Below, piece by piece: positions 18,891 to 28,820 of a DNA stretch of 64,000 nt (its first letter is position 1; each line of letters opens with the position of its first letter). This DNA is from Alphaproteobacteria bacterium (GTDB lineage Bacteria; Pseudomonadota; Alphaproteobacteria; Sphingomonadales; Emcibacteraceae): assembly GCA_030428615.1 (NCBI GenBank), contig JAUIDN010000009.1, positions 49,766 to 113,765 of the forward strand, given 5' to 3'. A model generated the notes under the pieces. It saw only the letters and a program-made list of their open reading frames with translations, was not told the DNA's origin and searched no databases. A program made the position numbers and the translations under genes.

Positions 18891-21800
18891 TGGTTCAGCA
18901 GACCCCGGAACAGTTAAAAGCGTCAGACCCGAAATTATCGGTATGGGTTGGAGCGTCAGCAGGAACCGGGAAAACATTTGTCCTATCCAATCGGGTTTTG
19001 CGCCTGATGCTTGCGGGTAATAGACCGGATAAGATTTTGTGCCTGACATATACCAATACAGCCGCAGCGGAAATGGCCATTCGTGTCAATGAACGTCTGT
19101 CCGGATGGATTTCAATGGCTGATGAGGAACTCTATTCGGAACTGAATGACGTGCTCGGCAGGGTGCCAACGGGCGATCAAATGACGCTTGCGCGGAAATT
19201 ATTTGCTCAGGTGCTGGATGTGCCGGGAGGATTAAAAATCCAGACTATTCATTCCTTTTGTCAGTCGCTTCTTGGCCGCTTCCCGATAGAGGCACGCGTA
19301 TCGCCAAACTTTGATCTGCTAGATGATATCAGTATCAGTGAACAACTCCGTCATTCGCAGGATGAATTACTGCAGGATATTGATCGGGGGAGCAATGATC
19401 TGTTAGGAGACGCCTTAAGTTATCTTTCAGGTATGCTTGCGGAGGATACTTTTACCAGCCTTATGAAAAGCATAACCAGCGAGCGGGGAAGTCTCGAGCA
19501 GCTTTTTAAACGGCATTCATCCTCCTTCTCGGTGATTGAGAGCTCACTTAAAGAACTTCTGGGTTTTTTAGAGACGGATAGTCGCGAAACAATTCTTAAA
19601 ACCGCTTCTGCGGATGAAAATTTCGACTATGCGGGCTTAAAAGACGCGTGTGAAAAACTTATGCAGGGCACACTGACCGATATTAAACGGGGGGACGCGA
19701 TATCAAACTGGATTATGGATAAAGAAAATAGAGCGCAGAAGTTTGAGAGCTATTCACTTGTTTATTTAACGCAGGCCTCAGAAATCCGCTCGGTGTTAAT
19801 GACAAAAAAGCTCATTGAAAGTTTTCCTTCATCACTTGATGTGCTTTTGAAAGAAGCAGAACGGGTAAAATTTGTTGTGGGACGTTTAAAAGCCTACACG
19901 TTGTTTGAGAATACACGCGCTATATTGCGTGTGGGGTTTGAGTTGATCAACACCTATAACAAGCGAAAACGTAGCCGTAATGTGGTGGATTATGATGATC
20001 TTATCGCGAAAGTAAGCGCCTTGTTCCGTAATGTTAGTGCGAGCTGGATACTGTTTAAACTTGATGAGGGGATTGATCATATATTGATCGACGAGGCGCA
20101 AGATACGAACCCGGAGCAGTGGGATATTATCAGAAAACTTGCGCTTGAGTTTTTTGCCGGTCACGGAACGAGAGGTGAGCAATCTTTTTCAGATAACCCG
20201 CGAACCATTTTTGCTGTTGGTGACGTTAAGCAGTCGATCTACTCCTTTCAGAAGGCTGAACCAAGGTTTTTTAACGATACCAGAGATTATTTCGCAAAAC
20301 AGGTGACGGAGGCAGCCCTTAAGTTCCAAAACGTACCGATGAATTTGTCTTTTCGTTCAACTTCTGCGGTTCTTGAGGTCGTGGACCGCGTTTTTAATTC
20401 TGAAGAACACCGTCAGGCGATTTCTTTTTCCCATGACGAAATATGTCATGATACTCATCGGACTGATGAACCGGGTTTGATAGAAGTCTGGCCGACGCAA
20501 CTTCCGGAAGAAAGCGAGCCGGAAGAAAACTGGTCGCCGCCGGTTATTCAAATACCGGCGCAGGATCCTAAAAGAAAGCTGGCAGATCAAATTGCGGACA
20601 CAATAGAACACTGGATCAAGAGCGGAGAGAAGCTTGCATCAAAAGGGCGGGCCATTACACCCGGTGATATTTTGATATTGGTCCAGAAGCGAAAGGAATT
20701 TGTCCATTACATGATCCGGGCGCTTAAGAAACGGAAAATCAATGTCGCCGGGCTTGACCAAATGGTTTTGAATGATCAGCTGGCGGTTATGGACCTTATG
20801 GCGATAGCAAATTTTACATTGTTGCCCAGTGATGACCTGACACTTGCCACCGTGCTTAAAAGCCCCTTTATCGGAATGGATGATGATGATCTTTTCTTGT
20901 TGGCGCATCCGCGAAGCAAAGGGGAAAGTCTATGGAGTGCGCTTCTTAAAAGGCGGCAGGAAAAGGATATTTTCAGCGATGCTGCTGATTATCTGACGAC
21001 GCTTACCAATTATGCGGATTTTTATCCGCCGTTCGAGTTTTTCTCCTATCTCCTTGGGCCGATGCGAGGGCGGGAGAAACTGATCGCGCGCTTAGGCGAG
21101 CAGTCAAATGATCCTGTGGATGAATTTTTAGATCAGGCGATGAAATACGAACAAAATAACATTTCTTCGATGCAAGGCTTTTTGGATTGGATTAGCAAGG
21201 GAGAAATTAAAGTCAAGCGGGATATGGAACAGGGCGGCGATATGGTGCGGATCATGACTGTTCACGGCGCAAAAGGCCTTCAGGCACCAATTGTGTTCCT
21301 TCCCGACACTTGTCAGGCGGCGGATATTAAAGATACAATATTCTGGCATCAGGACGCACATCAGAGGCATATGCTTTGGGTGAAGAATAAGGACACACGT
21401 GTTGCAGCCGGTAAAGCCGCATATGACGCCCGTAAAAAAGCATTGGAAGATGAGAATAAAAGACTGCTTTATGTGGCAATGACCCGCGCGGAAGACCGGC
21501 TTTATATTACCGGGTGGGAAAACAAGCACAGCAATAACCGCAAGGATGGTTGTTGGTATGATTTGATTAGAAACGCTGTGCTTCAAATGGATGGCACCGA
21601 AGAAATTGGTGAAGGCGACGATATTATTCTAAGACGGGAATATAAATATCCGCCTGTTAAAAAGAAGATCGAAGACCGGAAGGTTCAATCTTTTGACGAA
21701 GTGGCGCTTCCACAATGGGCGCTTAAAGAACCAGCGGCGGAGCCAATCCCCAGTCGCCCGCTCAGTCCGTCAAGACTGGATGACGACGATGAAATTGTCA

Positions 21801-22336
21801 GCAGTCCGCTAAAAGCGGCAGAACATATGAAGAAGGAAAAACAAAAGTACCACCGTGGGCGGATCATACATAAATTGCTGGAGATATTACCAAACCTTCC
21901 CGGTCCAGACAGAAGCACGGCCGCAAAGCGATATCTGTCGCAGGATGCATTAGATTTAACGGCACAGGATGTGACACAAATTACGGATGAGGTTCTTTCC
22001 ATTCTCAATAATGGTGAAATGGCACCGCTGTTTGGTCCGGGAAGCAGATCGGAAGTACCGATCATCGGTCAGGTCGGAAATTATTCTCTCAGTGGTCAGG
22101 TTGACCGGCTTGCTGTTCTTGATGATGAAATATTGATCATCGACTATAAAACCAACAGGCCGCCACCGACGGGTGTGGAAAAAACACCGCAAATATATGT
22201 AAAACAGATGGCGGCTTATAAAGCGGTTCTTCAGGATATTTATCCTAATCTTCCTGTGCGTACCTTTTTACTTTGGACAGATGTCGCGTCCTTAATGGAA
22301 ATTCCGGAAGAGATGCTAAATAAAGTCAATTTTTAA
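18890..22336 (+). CDS. addA: Double-strand break repair helicase AddA
   Basis: The UvrD-like helicase and nuclease subunit of AddAB. Walker A is GASAGTGKTFVLSNRV, Walker B ILIDEAQDTNPEQW, motif IV region VGDVKQSIYSFQ, late helicase motifs TVHGAKGLQAP and LLYVAMTRAEDRLY, and a C-terminal nuclease motif LIIDYKTNRPP. The frame could start at 18875, but the ATG at 18890 is chosen: it overlaps the addB stop by one base and follows a strong GGGGGGAGGG ribosome site. The product is 1148 residues, normal for the family. Confidence 0.96.
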   Translation: MVQQTPEQLKASDPKLSVWVGASAGTGKTFVLSNRVLRLMLAGNRPDKILCLTYTNTAAAEMAIRVNERLSGWISMADEELYSELNDVLGRVPTGDQMTLARKLFAQVLDVPGGLKIQTIHSFCQSLLGRFPIEARVSPNFDLLDDISISEQLRHSQDELLQDIDRGSNDLLGDALSYLSGMLAEDTFTSLMKSITSERGSLEQLFKRHSSSFSVIESSLKELLGFLETDSRETILKTASADENFDYAGLKDACEKLMQGTLTDIKRGDAISNWIMDKENRAQKFESYSLVYLTQASEIRSVLMTKKLIESFPSSLDVLLKEAERVKFVVGRLKAYTLFENTRAILRVGFELINTYNKRKRSRNVVDYDDLIAKVSALFRNVSASWILFKLDEGIDHILIDEAQDTNPEQWDIIRKLALEFFAGHGTRGEQSFSDNPRTIFAVGDVKQSIYSFQKAEPRFFNDTRDYFAKQVTEAALKFQNVPMNLSFRSTSAVLEVVDRVFNSEEHRQAISFSHDEICHDTHRTDEPGLIEVWPTQLPEESEPEENWSPPVIQIPAQDPKRKLADQIADTIEHWIKSGEKLASKGRAITPGDILILVQKRKEFVHYMIRALKKRKINVAGLDQMVLNDQLAVMDLMAIANFTLLPSDDLTLATVLKSPFIGMDDDDLFLLAHPRSKGESLWSALLKRRQEKDIFSDAADYLTTLTNYADFYPPFEFFSYLLGPMRGREKLIARLGEQSNDPVDEFLDQAMKYEQNNISSMQGFLDWISKGEIKVKRDMEQGGDMVRIMTVHGAKGLQAPIVFLPDTCQAADIKDTIFWHQDAHQRHMLWVKNKDTRVAAGKAAYDARKKALEDENKRLLYVAMTRAEDRLYITGWENKHSNNRKDGCWYDLIRNAVLQMDGTEEIGEGDDIILRREYKYPPVKKKIEDRKVQSFDEVALPQWALKEPAAEPIPSRPLSPSRLDDDDEIVSSPLKAAEHMKKEKQKYHRGRIIHKLLEILPNLPGPDRSTAAKRYLSQDALDLTAQDVTQITDEVLSILNNGEMAPLFGPGSRSEVPIIGQVGNYSLSGQVDRLAVLDDEILIIDYKTNRPPPTGVEKTPQIYVKQMAAYKAVLQDIYPNLPVRTFLLWTDVASLMEIPEEMLNKVNF

Positions 22337-22347
22337 TATCTTGCCCC

Positions 22348-22396
22348 TTGACGATAGGTTCATGTCTTCTTAAGTTTACTACGTATTTAACTTAAG
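22348..22396 (+). promoter_or_regulatory. Possible trxA promoter with flanking palindrome
   Basis: TTGACG at 22348-22353 is a good -35 match, with a weak TTAAGT after 16 bases. The -10 region overlaps one arm of an 8-bp inverted repeat, CTTAAGTT (22369-22376) / AACTTAAG (22389-22396), just upstream of the AAGGAAAA ribosome site. This suggests trxA has its own start site and possibly an operator; untested. Confidence 0.35.
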
Positions 22397-22409
22397 TAAG
22401 GAAAAAAGA

Positions 22410-22727
22410 ATGAGCATTATCGCCGTGACCGACGCCGGATTCGAAAACGATGTATTAAAGTCCGATAAGCCAGTAGTTGTTGATTTTTGGGCTGAATGGT
22501 GTGGTCCATGTAAACAGTTTGGCCCTGTTTTTGAAGATGTGTCCAACGCCATGCCGAATGTCACATTTGCCAAGGTCAATATTGATGAAAATCCGGAAGC
22601 ACCAACGAAGTATGGCGTGCGCGGAATTCCCACTATGCTTATGTTTAAAGATGGTCAGGTTGCTGCTATGAAAGTCGGCAATACATCAAAAGGCGATTTC
22701 GAAAGCTGGATTAACGAAAACGCCTAA
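22410..22727 (+). CDS. trxA: Thioredoxin
   Basis: A 105-residue cytoplasmic thioredoxin with the redox motif WCGPCK near residues 30-35, the cis-Pro loop RGIPTMLMF and the KVNIDENP segment. It reduces ribonucleotide reductase, peroxiredoxins and other proteins. Its place after addA is conserved in alphaproteobacteria. The aminotransferase array converges on it from the other side. Confidence 0.96.
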   Translation: MSIIAVTDAGFENDVLKSDKPVVVDFWAEWCGPCKQFGPVFEDVSNAMPNVTFAKVNIDENPEAPTKYGVRGIPTMLMFKDGQVAAMKVGNTSKGDFESWINENA

Positions 22728-22748
22728 TCGTGATGTTTGAGAAGTTTC

Positions 22749-22785
22749 AGGGTGCCTTTTTAATTGAAAGGCGCCCTTATTTTTT
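22749..22785 (+). terminator. Intrinsic terminator after trxA
   Basis: The stem AGGGTGCCTTTT / GAAAGGCGCCCT (with G-U pairs) and a short loop is followed by TATTTTTT. It reaches the stop of the convergent aminotransferase; on the minus strand it lacks a good T-run. Confidence 0.75.
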
Positions 22786-23908
22786 AACTAAAAAATTCTT
22801 TTTCGTAAACTTCTGTGAAGAAGACCATATCTTCGGGTCTCGCTGTGCTGATACGCATCCATTTTCTTAGCGGCGGGAATGGTCGTCCGATTGCAATGCC
22901 ATGTTTTCTGACACGGTCATATACTTCCTTCACATCAATACCCGTTTCAAAAAAAGTAAAATTGGCATTTGATTTTATGTGACGCATGTCATGTTTATCA
23001 AAGAAATCATAGAGCACTTGAAGTGCTTCTTTGTTTTTACGAAGGACAAATTGCTGATATTCAGTATCTTTATAGCTTTCGATTGCCCCCCACATTGCGG
23101 GACCGTTTATAGAACCGGTCATAAGGCTTTTGATTTTTGCGAGCATTTCGGGTGAGCCAAATCCAAACCCGATGCGAATACCGGCAAAGGCATGTATTTT
23201 TGATGCGGTTCGGGTCACAACCACGTTCGGGTAATCCGTCACAAGCGGAATCATTGTCTGATAATTTGGATCATTGACATATTCGAAGTAGGCTTCATCA
23301 ACAAATACATAACATTTCTGCGACATTTCCTTGCAAAATTCTTTCAGTTTTTCCCCGTGCATAACAGTGGGAATTGGGTTGTTGGGATTGCAGAGATAAA
23401 TAATTCGGACATCATCCGTATAGGCCGCTTTTATTGCGTCCAGGTCTATCGACAGGTCATCGGCGACTGGGACCCATATTTTTTCCGTTCCGCGGTCATT
23501 GCTATAATCCATAAACGTATCGTCATAGGTAGGATTTGGGGCCAATATTTTCCCGCCTTCCATTGCGACCATGAGGGCAAGCGTTTTAAGGATTTCGCCC
23601 GATCCCCCTGCAACCATGACGTTTTCCGTTGGTACCTTTTCCATACTGGCAATTAATTCTGTCAGTGGCCGCTGCGCGCCACCACCACCATATAAGTGCC
23701 CATATTTGTGAGCCTTGTGCATGGCGTTACTGGCTTTTTTATTAATGCCGTATGGGTTTTCATTGGAACTCATACGGATAGGGTTTTCCGGTGTTGGAAC
23801 ATACCCTTCAATGGTAATGCTTTGGGCATGTGCATTAGCGGCAAGGGCCAAGCCACCCGCGAGCGCGGTTCCGCCGATCAGCCATTCTCTTCTCGTCATA
23901 TTTGTCAT
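22784..23908 (-). CDS. Tat-exported HisC-like PLP aminotransferase, copy 1
   Basis: A 374-residue fold-type I aminotransferase, last in transcription order of six paralogues. The N-terminus has a twin-arginine signal (MTRREWLIGG, hydrophobic stretch, ANAHAQ cleavage site), so the folded PLP-loaded enzyme should reach the periplasm. HisC-like landmarks: SNENPYG near 48, GGSGEILK near 101, YLCNPNNPIPT, DEAYFEYV with PLP-ring Asp204, the Schiff-base Lys237 in RTASKIHAFAG, and WMRIS with a carboxylate-binding Arg near 352. NPNNPIP replaces the usual NPNNPTG. It has its own upstream gap, beyond the terminator of copy 2. The substrate is unknown; histidinol phosphate is unlikely in the periplasm. 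Confidence 0.9.
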   Translation of the reverse strand: MTNMTRREWLIGGTALAGGLALAANAHAQSITIEGYVPTPENPIRMSSNENPYGINKKASNAMHKAHKYGHLYGGGGAQRPLTELIASMEKVPTENVMVAGGSGEILKTLALMVAMEGGKILAPNPTYDDTFMDYSNDRGTEKIWVPVADDLSIDLDAIKAAYTDDVRIIYLCNPNNPIPTVMHGEKLKEFCKEMSQKCYVFVDEAYFEYVNDPNYQTMIPLVTDYPNVVVTRTASKIHAFAGIRIGFGFGSPEMLAKIKSLMTGSINGPAMWGAIESYKDTEYQQFVLRKNKEALQVLYDFFDKHDMRHIKSNANFTFFETGIDVKEVYDRVRKHGIAIGRPFPPLRKWMRISTARPEDMVFFTEVYEKEFFS

Positions 23909-23969
23909 TGTGTCTCCCCTTTCAATGTGATCACATAAAGCAGGATAGCAAAATATGGCTTTCTGTCAC

Positions 23970-24013
23970 GCAAAATAAAAAAATGGCGCTGCTTAAAAGT
24001 AAACAGCGCCATT
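23970..24013 (-). terminator. Intrinsic terminator after aminotransferase copy 2
   Basis: A 10-bp stem AATGGCGCTG (23982-23991) / CAGCGCCATT (24004-24013); on the minus strand it is followed by TTTTTTTATTTTG. It separates copy 2 from copy 1. Confidence 0.8.
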
Positions 24014-24028
24014 AAGCTTAATATATTT

Positions 24029-25156
24029 TTATGAGCCTATAAATTCACGTTCATAGATTTTGGCAAAATATTCCATATCTTCCGGTTTTCCCATACTTAC
24101 CCGGCACCAATCGGTAAAGGGTGGGAAGGGACGCGCGACCATTATGCCGTTATCCCTGAATTTCGTTCGAACTTCCTGAATATCCATGCCCGTTTTAAAG
24201 AAAACGAAGTTTGCATTTGATCTGACGTATTCAATGCCGTGCTTATCAAATAATGCGTAGGTGATCGCCAGAGCTTCCTGATTTTTACGGCGGCAGAAAT
24301 CCTGTGTTTCTGTATCTCTGTAGCTGGCGGCGGCGCCAGCAACCGCAAGCTGGTTTGTTGACCCGGTCATAAATTCGCGAAGTTTTTTGATCAATGGTTC
24401 CGTGGAATATGCAATTCCGAGACGCACACCCGCAAATCCGTGAATTTTTGAAGCTGTTCTGGCAACCATAATATTGTCATTGGCAATTGCCAATGGCACC
24501 ATGGTTTCGTAGTCAGGGTTATTCACATACTCATGATAGGCTTCGTCAATAAATACGAGACATTTTTTTGACATCTCAAGGCAGAATTCCTTGAGTTTGT
24601 TTTTCTCCATAATTGTGGGAAGCGGGTTATTGGGGTTTACCAGATATATGATACTGACATCATCCGTGTAGGCGGCGCGCATTGCGTCAAGGTCTATGGT
24701 CATTGTGTCATCGACTGGAACGCGTGTGACAGGAACGCCGCGACGCTCGGCATAACGGGTAAGGTCATGATATGTGGGGTCAGCGGTTAGGACGCGCCCA
24801 CCTTCGACGGCTGTTATTAAACCAAGCGTTTTGAGTATTTCACCCGACCCACCGGAGAAAGTGATGTTTTTTGCTTCTACACCTTCTATCTCACATAAAA
24901 CTTCTGTTAATTCCCCGTAACGTCCGCGGCCATACTGATGCGCTGTGTCAAACATTTCGATGATGGCGTTGCGGGCCGTTCTTGAAAGGCCATAAGGATT
25001 TTCATTGGTACCCAGCCTCAGTGGATTTTCCGGCGTGGGGACAAAGCCCGGTACGGCCATATTTTGGGCGAGGGCGCGGCTGTTGCCGAGCACCATCGCG
25101 AGAGCAAGTGTTGATCCCCCTTTTAGCCAATCACGTCTTGAAACTTCATTTGCCAT
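24029..25156 (-). CDS. Tat-exported HisC-like PLP aminotransferase, copy 2
   Basis: A 375-residue paralogue with a clear Tat signal (SRRDWLKGG, then a hydrophobic stretch ending SRALAQ). Catalytic landmarks are intact: TNENPYG, SGGSGEILK, YLVNPNNPLPT, DEAYHEYV (Asp204), RTASKIHGFAG (Lys237) and WCRVS with the C-terminal Arg. It differs from copy 1 in DEAYHEY (His for Phe) and in a Val-Arg-rich strand before the PLP site. The gene is flanked on both sides by terminators and so is probably its own transcription unit. Its substrate may differ from the other copies, but the sequence alone cannot show that. Confidence 0.9.
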   Translation of the reverse strand: MANEVSRRDWLKGGSTLALAMVLGNSRALAQNMAVPGFVPTPENPLRLGTNENPYGLSRTARNAIIEMFDTAHQYGRGRYGELTEVLCEIEGVEAKNITFSGGSGEILKTLGLITAVEGGRVLTADPTYHDLTRYAERRGVPVTRVPVDDTMTIDLDAMRAAYTDDVSIIYLVNPNNPLPTIMEKNKLKEFCLEMSKKCLVFIDEAYHEYVNNPDYETMVPLAIANDNIMVARTASKIHGFAGVRLGIAYSTEPLIKKLREFMTGSTNQLAVAGAAASYRDTETQDFCRRKNQEALAITYALFDKHGIEYVRSNANFVFFKTGMDIQEVRTKFRDNGIMVARPFPPFTDWCRVSMGKPEDMEYFAKIYEREFIGS

Positions 25157-25250
25157 TTTGCGTTCCCTTATATCTGTATGAAATGTTATGAAATAATATA
25201 ACTAAAATATCATCTTTTTATCATTTGTCACGAAATTCGTTGCAGATACT

Positions 25251-25287
25251 AAAAAAGGCATCACCGAGCGATGGCAATGCCTTTTTT
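25251..25287. terminator. Terminator after aminotransferase copy 3
   Basis: An 11-bp perfect stem AAAAAAGGCAT (25251-25261) / ATGCCTTTTTT (25277-25287) is symmetric, with T-runs on both strands. On the minus strand it ends the copy 5-4-3 operon. Confidence 0.85.
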
Positions 25288-25308
25288 AATAATGTGTTCC
25301 TAGTTAAT

Positions 25309-26427
25309 TTAAACGAATTCTTTTTCGTAACATTCCGCTAAATATTGTGTGTCTTCAGGTTTTGCGGTGCTAATACGGCACCATTTAGTAAATGGCTGAA
25401 ACGGGCGTCCAACCTGAATGCCATATTTTCTAAATCGTTTTCCAAATTCGCTGGCTTCAATGCCTGTCTCGACGTAGGTGAAATTAGAGTTTGATTTAAT
25501 GTACCTTAAGTTATGTTTTTCAAATAACGCATACAAAATATCCAAAGATTCTTTGTTTTTGCGCAATACGAAATCGATATAATCCCGGTCCTGATAGCTT
25601 GCCAGGGCACCGTTAATGCTAATTGTGCTGACTGAACCAGTAATCTTGTCCCGAATTTTCTTAAGCATTGAAGTTGTACCAAAACCAAACCCAACGCGAA
25701 CACCGGCAAAACCGTGAATTTTCGAAGCCGTTCGGGTGACAATGATATTTTCATTTTCTACAGCCAGTGGGACCATGGTTTCATAATTGGGATCGACAAC
25801 ATATTCATAGTAAGCTTCATCAATAAACACATAACATCGCTTAGACATTTCAAGACAGAATTCCTTTAATTCTTTTGCATGAAGGACAGTTGGTGTTGGA
25901 TTGTTTGGGTTGACAATATAAATAATTTTTACATCGTCAGTCATTGCGGCACGCAGAGCATCAAGATCTATGCTCATATCATCTGCGACTGGGACCCGGA
26001 TTTTATTTATCCCCATTCTGTCCGCATATTTCATGAAATTATTATCGAATGTTGGATCTGGAGCAAGAATGCTTCCGCCCTCAATACCTACAAGAAGAGC
26101 CATTGTGTGCAAAATTTCAGATGACCCGCCCGTGGTCAAGATATTTTCGGCGGGTACATTTTCCTGCGAAGCGATAACGTCCGTAAGTTCGCGGCGTCCA
26201 CGGCCACTGTATAAATGTGCAAAATCAAATGATTTGATCATGGCATTACGAGCCGCGCGATTAATACCATATGGATTTTCATTTGAGCTGAAGCGTATGG
26301 GGTTTTCGGGCGTAGGGGTGTACCCCGGTATAGTCAGGCTTTGGGCAGTTCCGCTATTCGCGAGAGCCATACCCCCGACAAGAGCTGCGCCCCCTACAAG
26401 CCAGTCACGTCTTGATATATTTGTCAT
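25309..26427 (-). CDS. Tat-exported HisC-like PLP aminotransferase, copy 3
   Basis: A 372-residue paralogue, third and last gene of a probable three-gene minus-strand operon. Tat signal: ISRRDWLVGG with cleavage near SGTAQ. Landmarks: SNENPYG, TGGSSEILH (Ser for Gly in the phosphate loop compared with copies 1 and 2), YIVNPNNPTPT, DEAYYEYV (Asp203), RTASKIHGFAG (Lys236) and WCRIS. Its start is 21 bases after the stop of copy 4, with no hairpin between. It is most similar to copies 1 and 2 by eye. Confidence 0.9.
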   Translation of the reverse strand: MTNISRRDWLVGGAALVGGMALANSGTAQSLTIPGYTPTPENPIRFSSNENPYGINRAARNAMIKSFDFAHLYSGRGRRELTDVIASQENVPAENILTTGGSSEILHTMALLVGIEGGSILAPDPTFDNNFMKYADRMGINKIRVPVADDMSIDLDALRAAMTDDVKIIYIVNPNNPTPTVLHAKELKEFCLEMSKRCYVFIDEAYYEYVVDPNYETMVPLAVENENIIVTRTASKIHGFAGVRVGFGFGTTSMLKKIRDKITGSVSTISINGALASYQDRDYIDFVLRKNKESLDILYALFEKHNLRYIKSNSNFTYVETGIEASEFGKRFRKYGIQVGRPFQPFTKWCRISTAKPEDTQYLAECYEKEFV

Positions 26428-26448
26428 GTTTTGTTCCCTTTTTTGTGT

Positions 26449-27576
26449 TTATCCGAAGTCTCGTTTATAAATTCGTGTGAGGTATTCCATTTCATGTGGC
26501 TTCGCGGTGCTTATGCGGATCCAGTTGGGGAAGGGGTCGTATTTCCGCCCTATTAAGATACCGGATTCAAGAAGTTTATTCCTGACTTCCATTGCGTCCC
26601 GCCCCGCGTTGGCATAGACGAAATTCGTGTGTGACTTGACATATCGCATGCCTAATTCTTCAAACATCTTATAAACGATATCAAGTGCTTCATAGTTTTT
26701 ATCAATAACAAATTTTTGGTATTCCGTATCTTTGTAGCTTGTGATTGCGCCCATGATAGCAGGGTAGGATGTTGTACCCGATCTAAAAATCCTTAATTTT
26801 TCCATTGTGTCCGGGTGCGCAAAAACAAATCCAATCCTTACATTGGCAAAGCCGTGGACTTTTGAGGCCGTTCTTAAAATAACAATATTTGGATTGTCTT
26901 TCACAAGATGTGCCATAGTCGAGTAACTGTCATCACGAACATATTCATAGTAGGCTTCATCAATAACAACCATTGCCTTTTTTGAAACTTCCAGACAAAA
27001 CTCCTCAAGCGATGTTTTTTCAATGATGCTGGGGATCGGGTTGTTGGGGTTACATAAGTAAACGCATGTCGTATCACTTGTTATCGCCTTACGCATTGAA
27101 TCCAGACCAATTGACATGTCATCTTCGACCGGAACCCTGATGATATTGGCACCGAGTGCGGACGCGCTTCTTGTTAAAGTTGCGTATGTTGGGTGCGGGA
27201 GAACAAGATCGCCGCCGCTTATACCGCAGAGCGCCCCGGCAGCCACTAAAAATTCACTTGATCCGGCACCAACCGCGACGCATTCAGACGGTATATTCTC
27301 AATATCAGCAATCAAACCGGTAAGTTCCCGTCCAATAGTGAAATTATACAGATGCGCCCTTTTGTATGCTTTTATAATCACGTCCATGGCTTTTGGATTG
27401 ATGCCATAAGGATTTTCGTTATTTGTATATCTTATCGGGTTATCCTTGCTTATCGGCTCCCCCATATTCATCATTTCACTCATATCCTGAGCTGATGCAG
27501 CGCTGCCGAAAACCATGCCGCCTGCGACGGCGGTCGTTCCGACGAGCCAGTCTCTTCTAGTAATCCCCGTTGTCAT
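26449..27576 (-). CDS. Tat-exported HisC-like PLP aminotransferase, copy 4
   Basis: A 375-residue paralogue, middle gene of the probable operon of copies 5-4-3. The Tat signal is ITRRDWLVGT with a cleavage region SAASAQ; a Met-rich insert (DMSEMMNMGE) follows and is absent from the other copies. Landmarks: NNENPYG, GAGSSEFLV in the phosphate loop, YLCNPNNPIPS, DEAYYEYV (Asp206), RTASKVHGFANVRIG (Lys239, with Asn where others have Gly), and WIRIS. It is intermediate between the copy 1-3 and copy 5-6 types. The start is 23 bases from the copy 5 stop. Confidence 0.9.
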   Translation of the reverse strand: MTTGITRRDWLVGTTAVAGGMVFGSAASAQDMSEMMNMGEPISKDNPIRYTNNENPYGINPKAMDVIIKAYKRAHLYNFTIGRELTGLIADIENIPSECVAVGAGSSEFLVAAGALCGISGGDLVLPHPTYATLTRSASALGANIIRVPVEDDMSIGLDSMRKAITSDTTCVYLCNPNNPIPSIIEKTSLEEFCLEVSKKAMVVIDEAYYEYVRDDSYSTMAHLVKDNPNIVILRTASKVHGFANVRIGFVFAHPDTMEKLRIFRSGTTSYPAIMGAITSYKDTEYQKFVIDKNYEALDIVYKMFEELGMRYVKSHTNFVYANAGRDAMEVRNKLLESGILIGRKYDPFPNWIRISTAKPHEMEYLTRIYKRDFG

Positions 27577-27599
27577 TTGTTTCTTCCTTCAATTATTAA

Positions 27600-28724
27600 T
27601 CAGCCGAACTCGCGCTTGTAGGTATCAGCAAAAAACTGCATTTCTTCTGGTTTGCAGAGGCTTAATCTCACCCAGTTTGTGAATGGTTTAAATTCACGTC
27701 CGGTCAGTATGTGATGTTTTTTCATTGTTTCCTCGACTTCCTTTGAAGGACGGCCGGCGTTAAAGAAAATAAAATTCGCGTTACTTTCAACATATTCCAG
27801 ACCAAGATCATCAAGCATTCGATAAATAATTTGCTGGCATTCTTTATTTTTCCCAATCAGGAAGGCTTGATATTCCATATCCTGATAGCTTTCTATAGCG
27901 CCGCGCATTGCCGGTAAATTGAGGGTATTGGTAAAAAGACCAAACATCCGTTTAATGATGTCAGGGTGAGCATAGCAGACGCCAATGCGCATTCCCGCAA
28001 AGGCATGTATTTTTGACGCCGTGCGGGTGACAATCATATTTTTATTCTCTTTGACCAAACTGATCATGCTTTCATAATCAGGATTATCCACATATTCGAA
28101 ATAGGCCTCATCAATCAGTATTGTCGCTTTTTCCGACATTTCATTGCAGAATTCTTTCAGGGTATTTTTTTCAATGATGGATGGGATTGGGTTGTTCGGG
28201 TTACAAAGATAAATAAGTTTCACATTGTCCGTCATTGCAGCGCGCATGGCGTTTAAATTTATTGCCATGTCATCGCCGACGGGTACCTCAATTAATTTTG
28301 AACCGAGCGTGCGGCCGAAGCGGGCGATATCACCGTAAGTTGGGGTTGGCAGTAAAATGTCACCCCCGGCGAGCGCGTTAAACACGGCAGCTTTTTCAAG
28401 AAACTCTGTAGACCCGGCACCAAGTCCGACATATTCCCTTGGAATATCTTCTCGCTTCGCCATTAATTCAAGTAATTGAAAGATTGTTTGAAAAGCGTAT
28501 TTGTGTGAATCATCCGCTGCATCGGCGATTGCCTTGCGTGCTTTCAGGGATTGCCCGTACACATTTTCGTTTAAATGGGCCCTTATTGGATTGTCTGCGG
28601 TCGGGTTTACATTCGGTTCTAAAAAGCTTTGTGCTGCGGCCCCTGCCGTGGACAGTATTAATCCCGTTGCAGCGGCGGTTGTCGTGCCGGTAAGCCATTC
28701 ACGGCGTGTTACATTATTAGTCAT
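27600..28724 (-). CDS. Tat-exported HisC-like PLP aminotransferase, copy 5
   Basis: A 374-residue paralogue, first gene of the probable operon of copies 5-4-3. Tat signal VTRREWLTGT, hydrophobic Ala/Thr-rich stretch, cleavage near GAAAQ. Landmarks: LNENVYG (Val in place of Pro, shared only with copy 6), GAGSTEFLEK, YLCNPNNPIPS, DEAYFEYV (Asp205), RTASKIHAFAG (Lys238) and WVRLS. The ATG at 28722-28724 follows AAAGAGA at good spacing. With copy 6 it forms a distinct subgroup, so the array grew from at least two ancestral types. Confidence 0.9.
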   Translation of the reverse strand: MTNNVTRREWLTGTTTAAATGLILSTAGAAAQSFLEPNVNPTADNPIRAHLNENVYGQSLKARKAIADAADDSHKYAFQTIFQLLELMAKREDIPREYVGLGAGSTEFLEKAAVFNALAGGDILLPTPTYGDIARFGRTLGSKLIEVPVGDDMAINLNAMRAAMTDNVKLIYLCNPNNPIPSIIEKNTLKEFCNEMSEKATILIDEAYFEYVDNPDYESMISLVKENKNMIVTRTASKIHAFAGMRIGVCYAHPDIIKRMFGLFTNTLNLPAMRGAIESYQDMEYQAFLIGKNKECQQIIYRMLDDLGLEYVESNANFIFFNAGRPSKEVEETMKKHHILTGREFKPFTNWVRLSLCKPEEMQFFADTYKREFG

Positions 28725-28820
28725 TTAATTCTCTTTCCCCGATCTGAAGTTCTTTGTTTAGCCATATTATTGAAACAATATAACATATTTAATCACAAAA
28801 AATTTGAGAATCCAAGATAC

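Noticed and set aside
21128..21586. 152-codon open frame on the minus strand
   Set aside because: It is antisense to addA helicase motifs; a shadow frame.
25970..26470. 166-codon open frame on the plus strand
   Set aside because: It is antisense to aminotransferase copy 3, with similar shadows opposite the paralogues.
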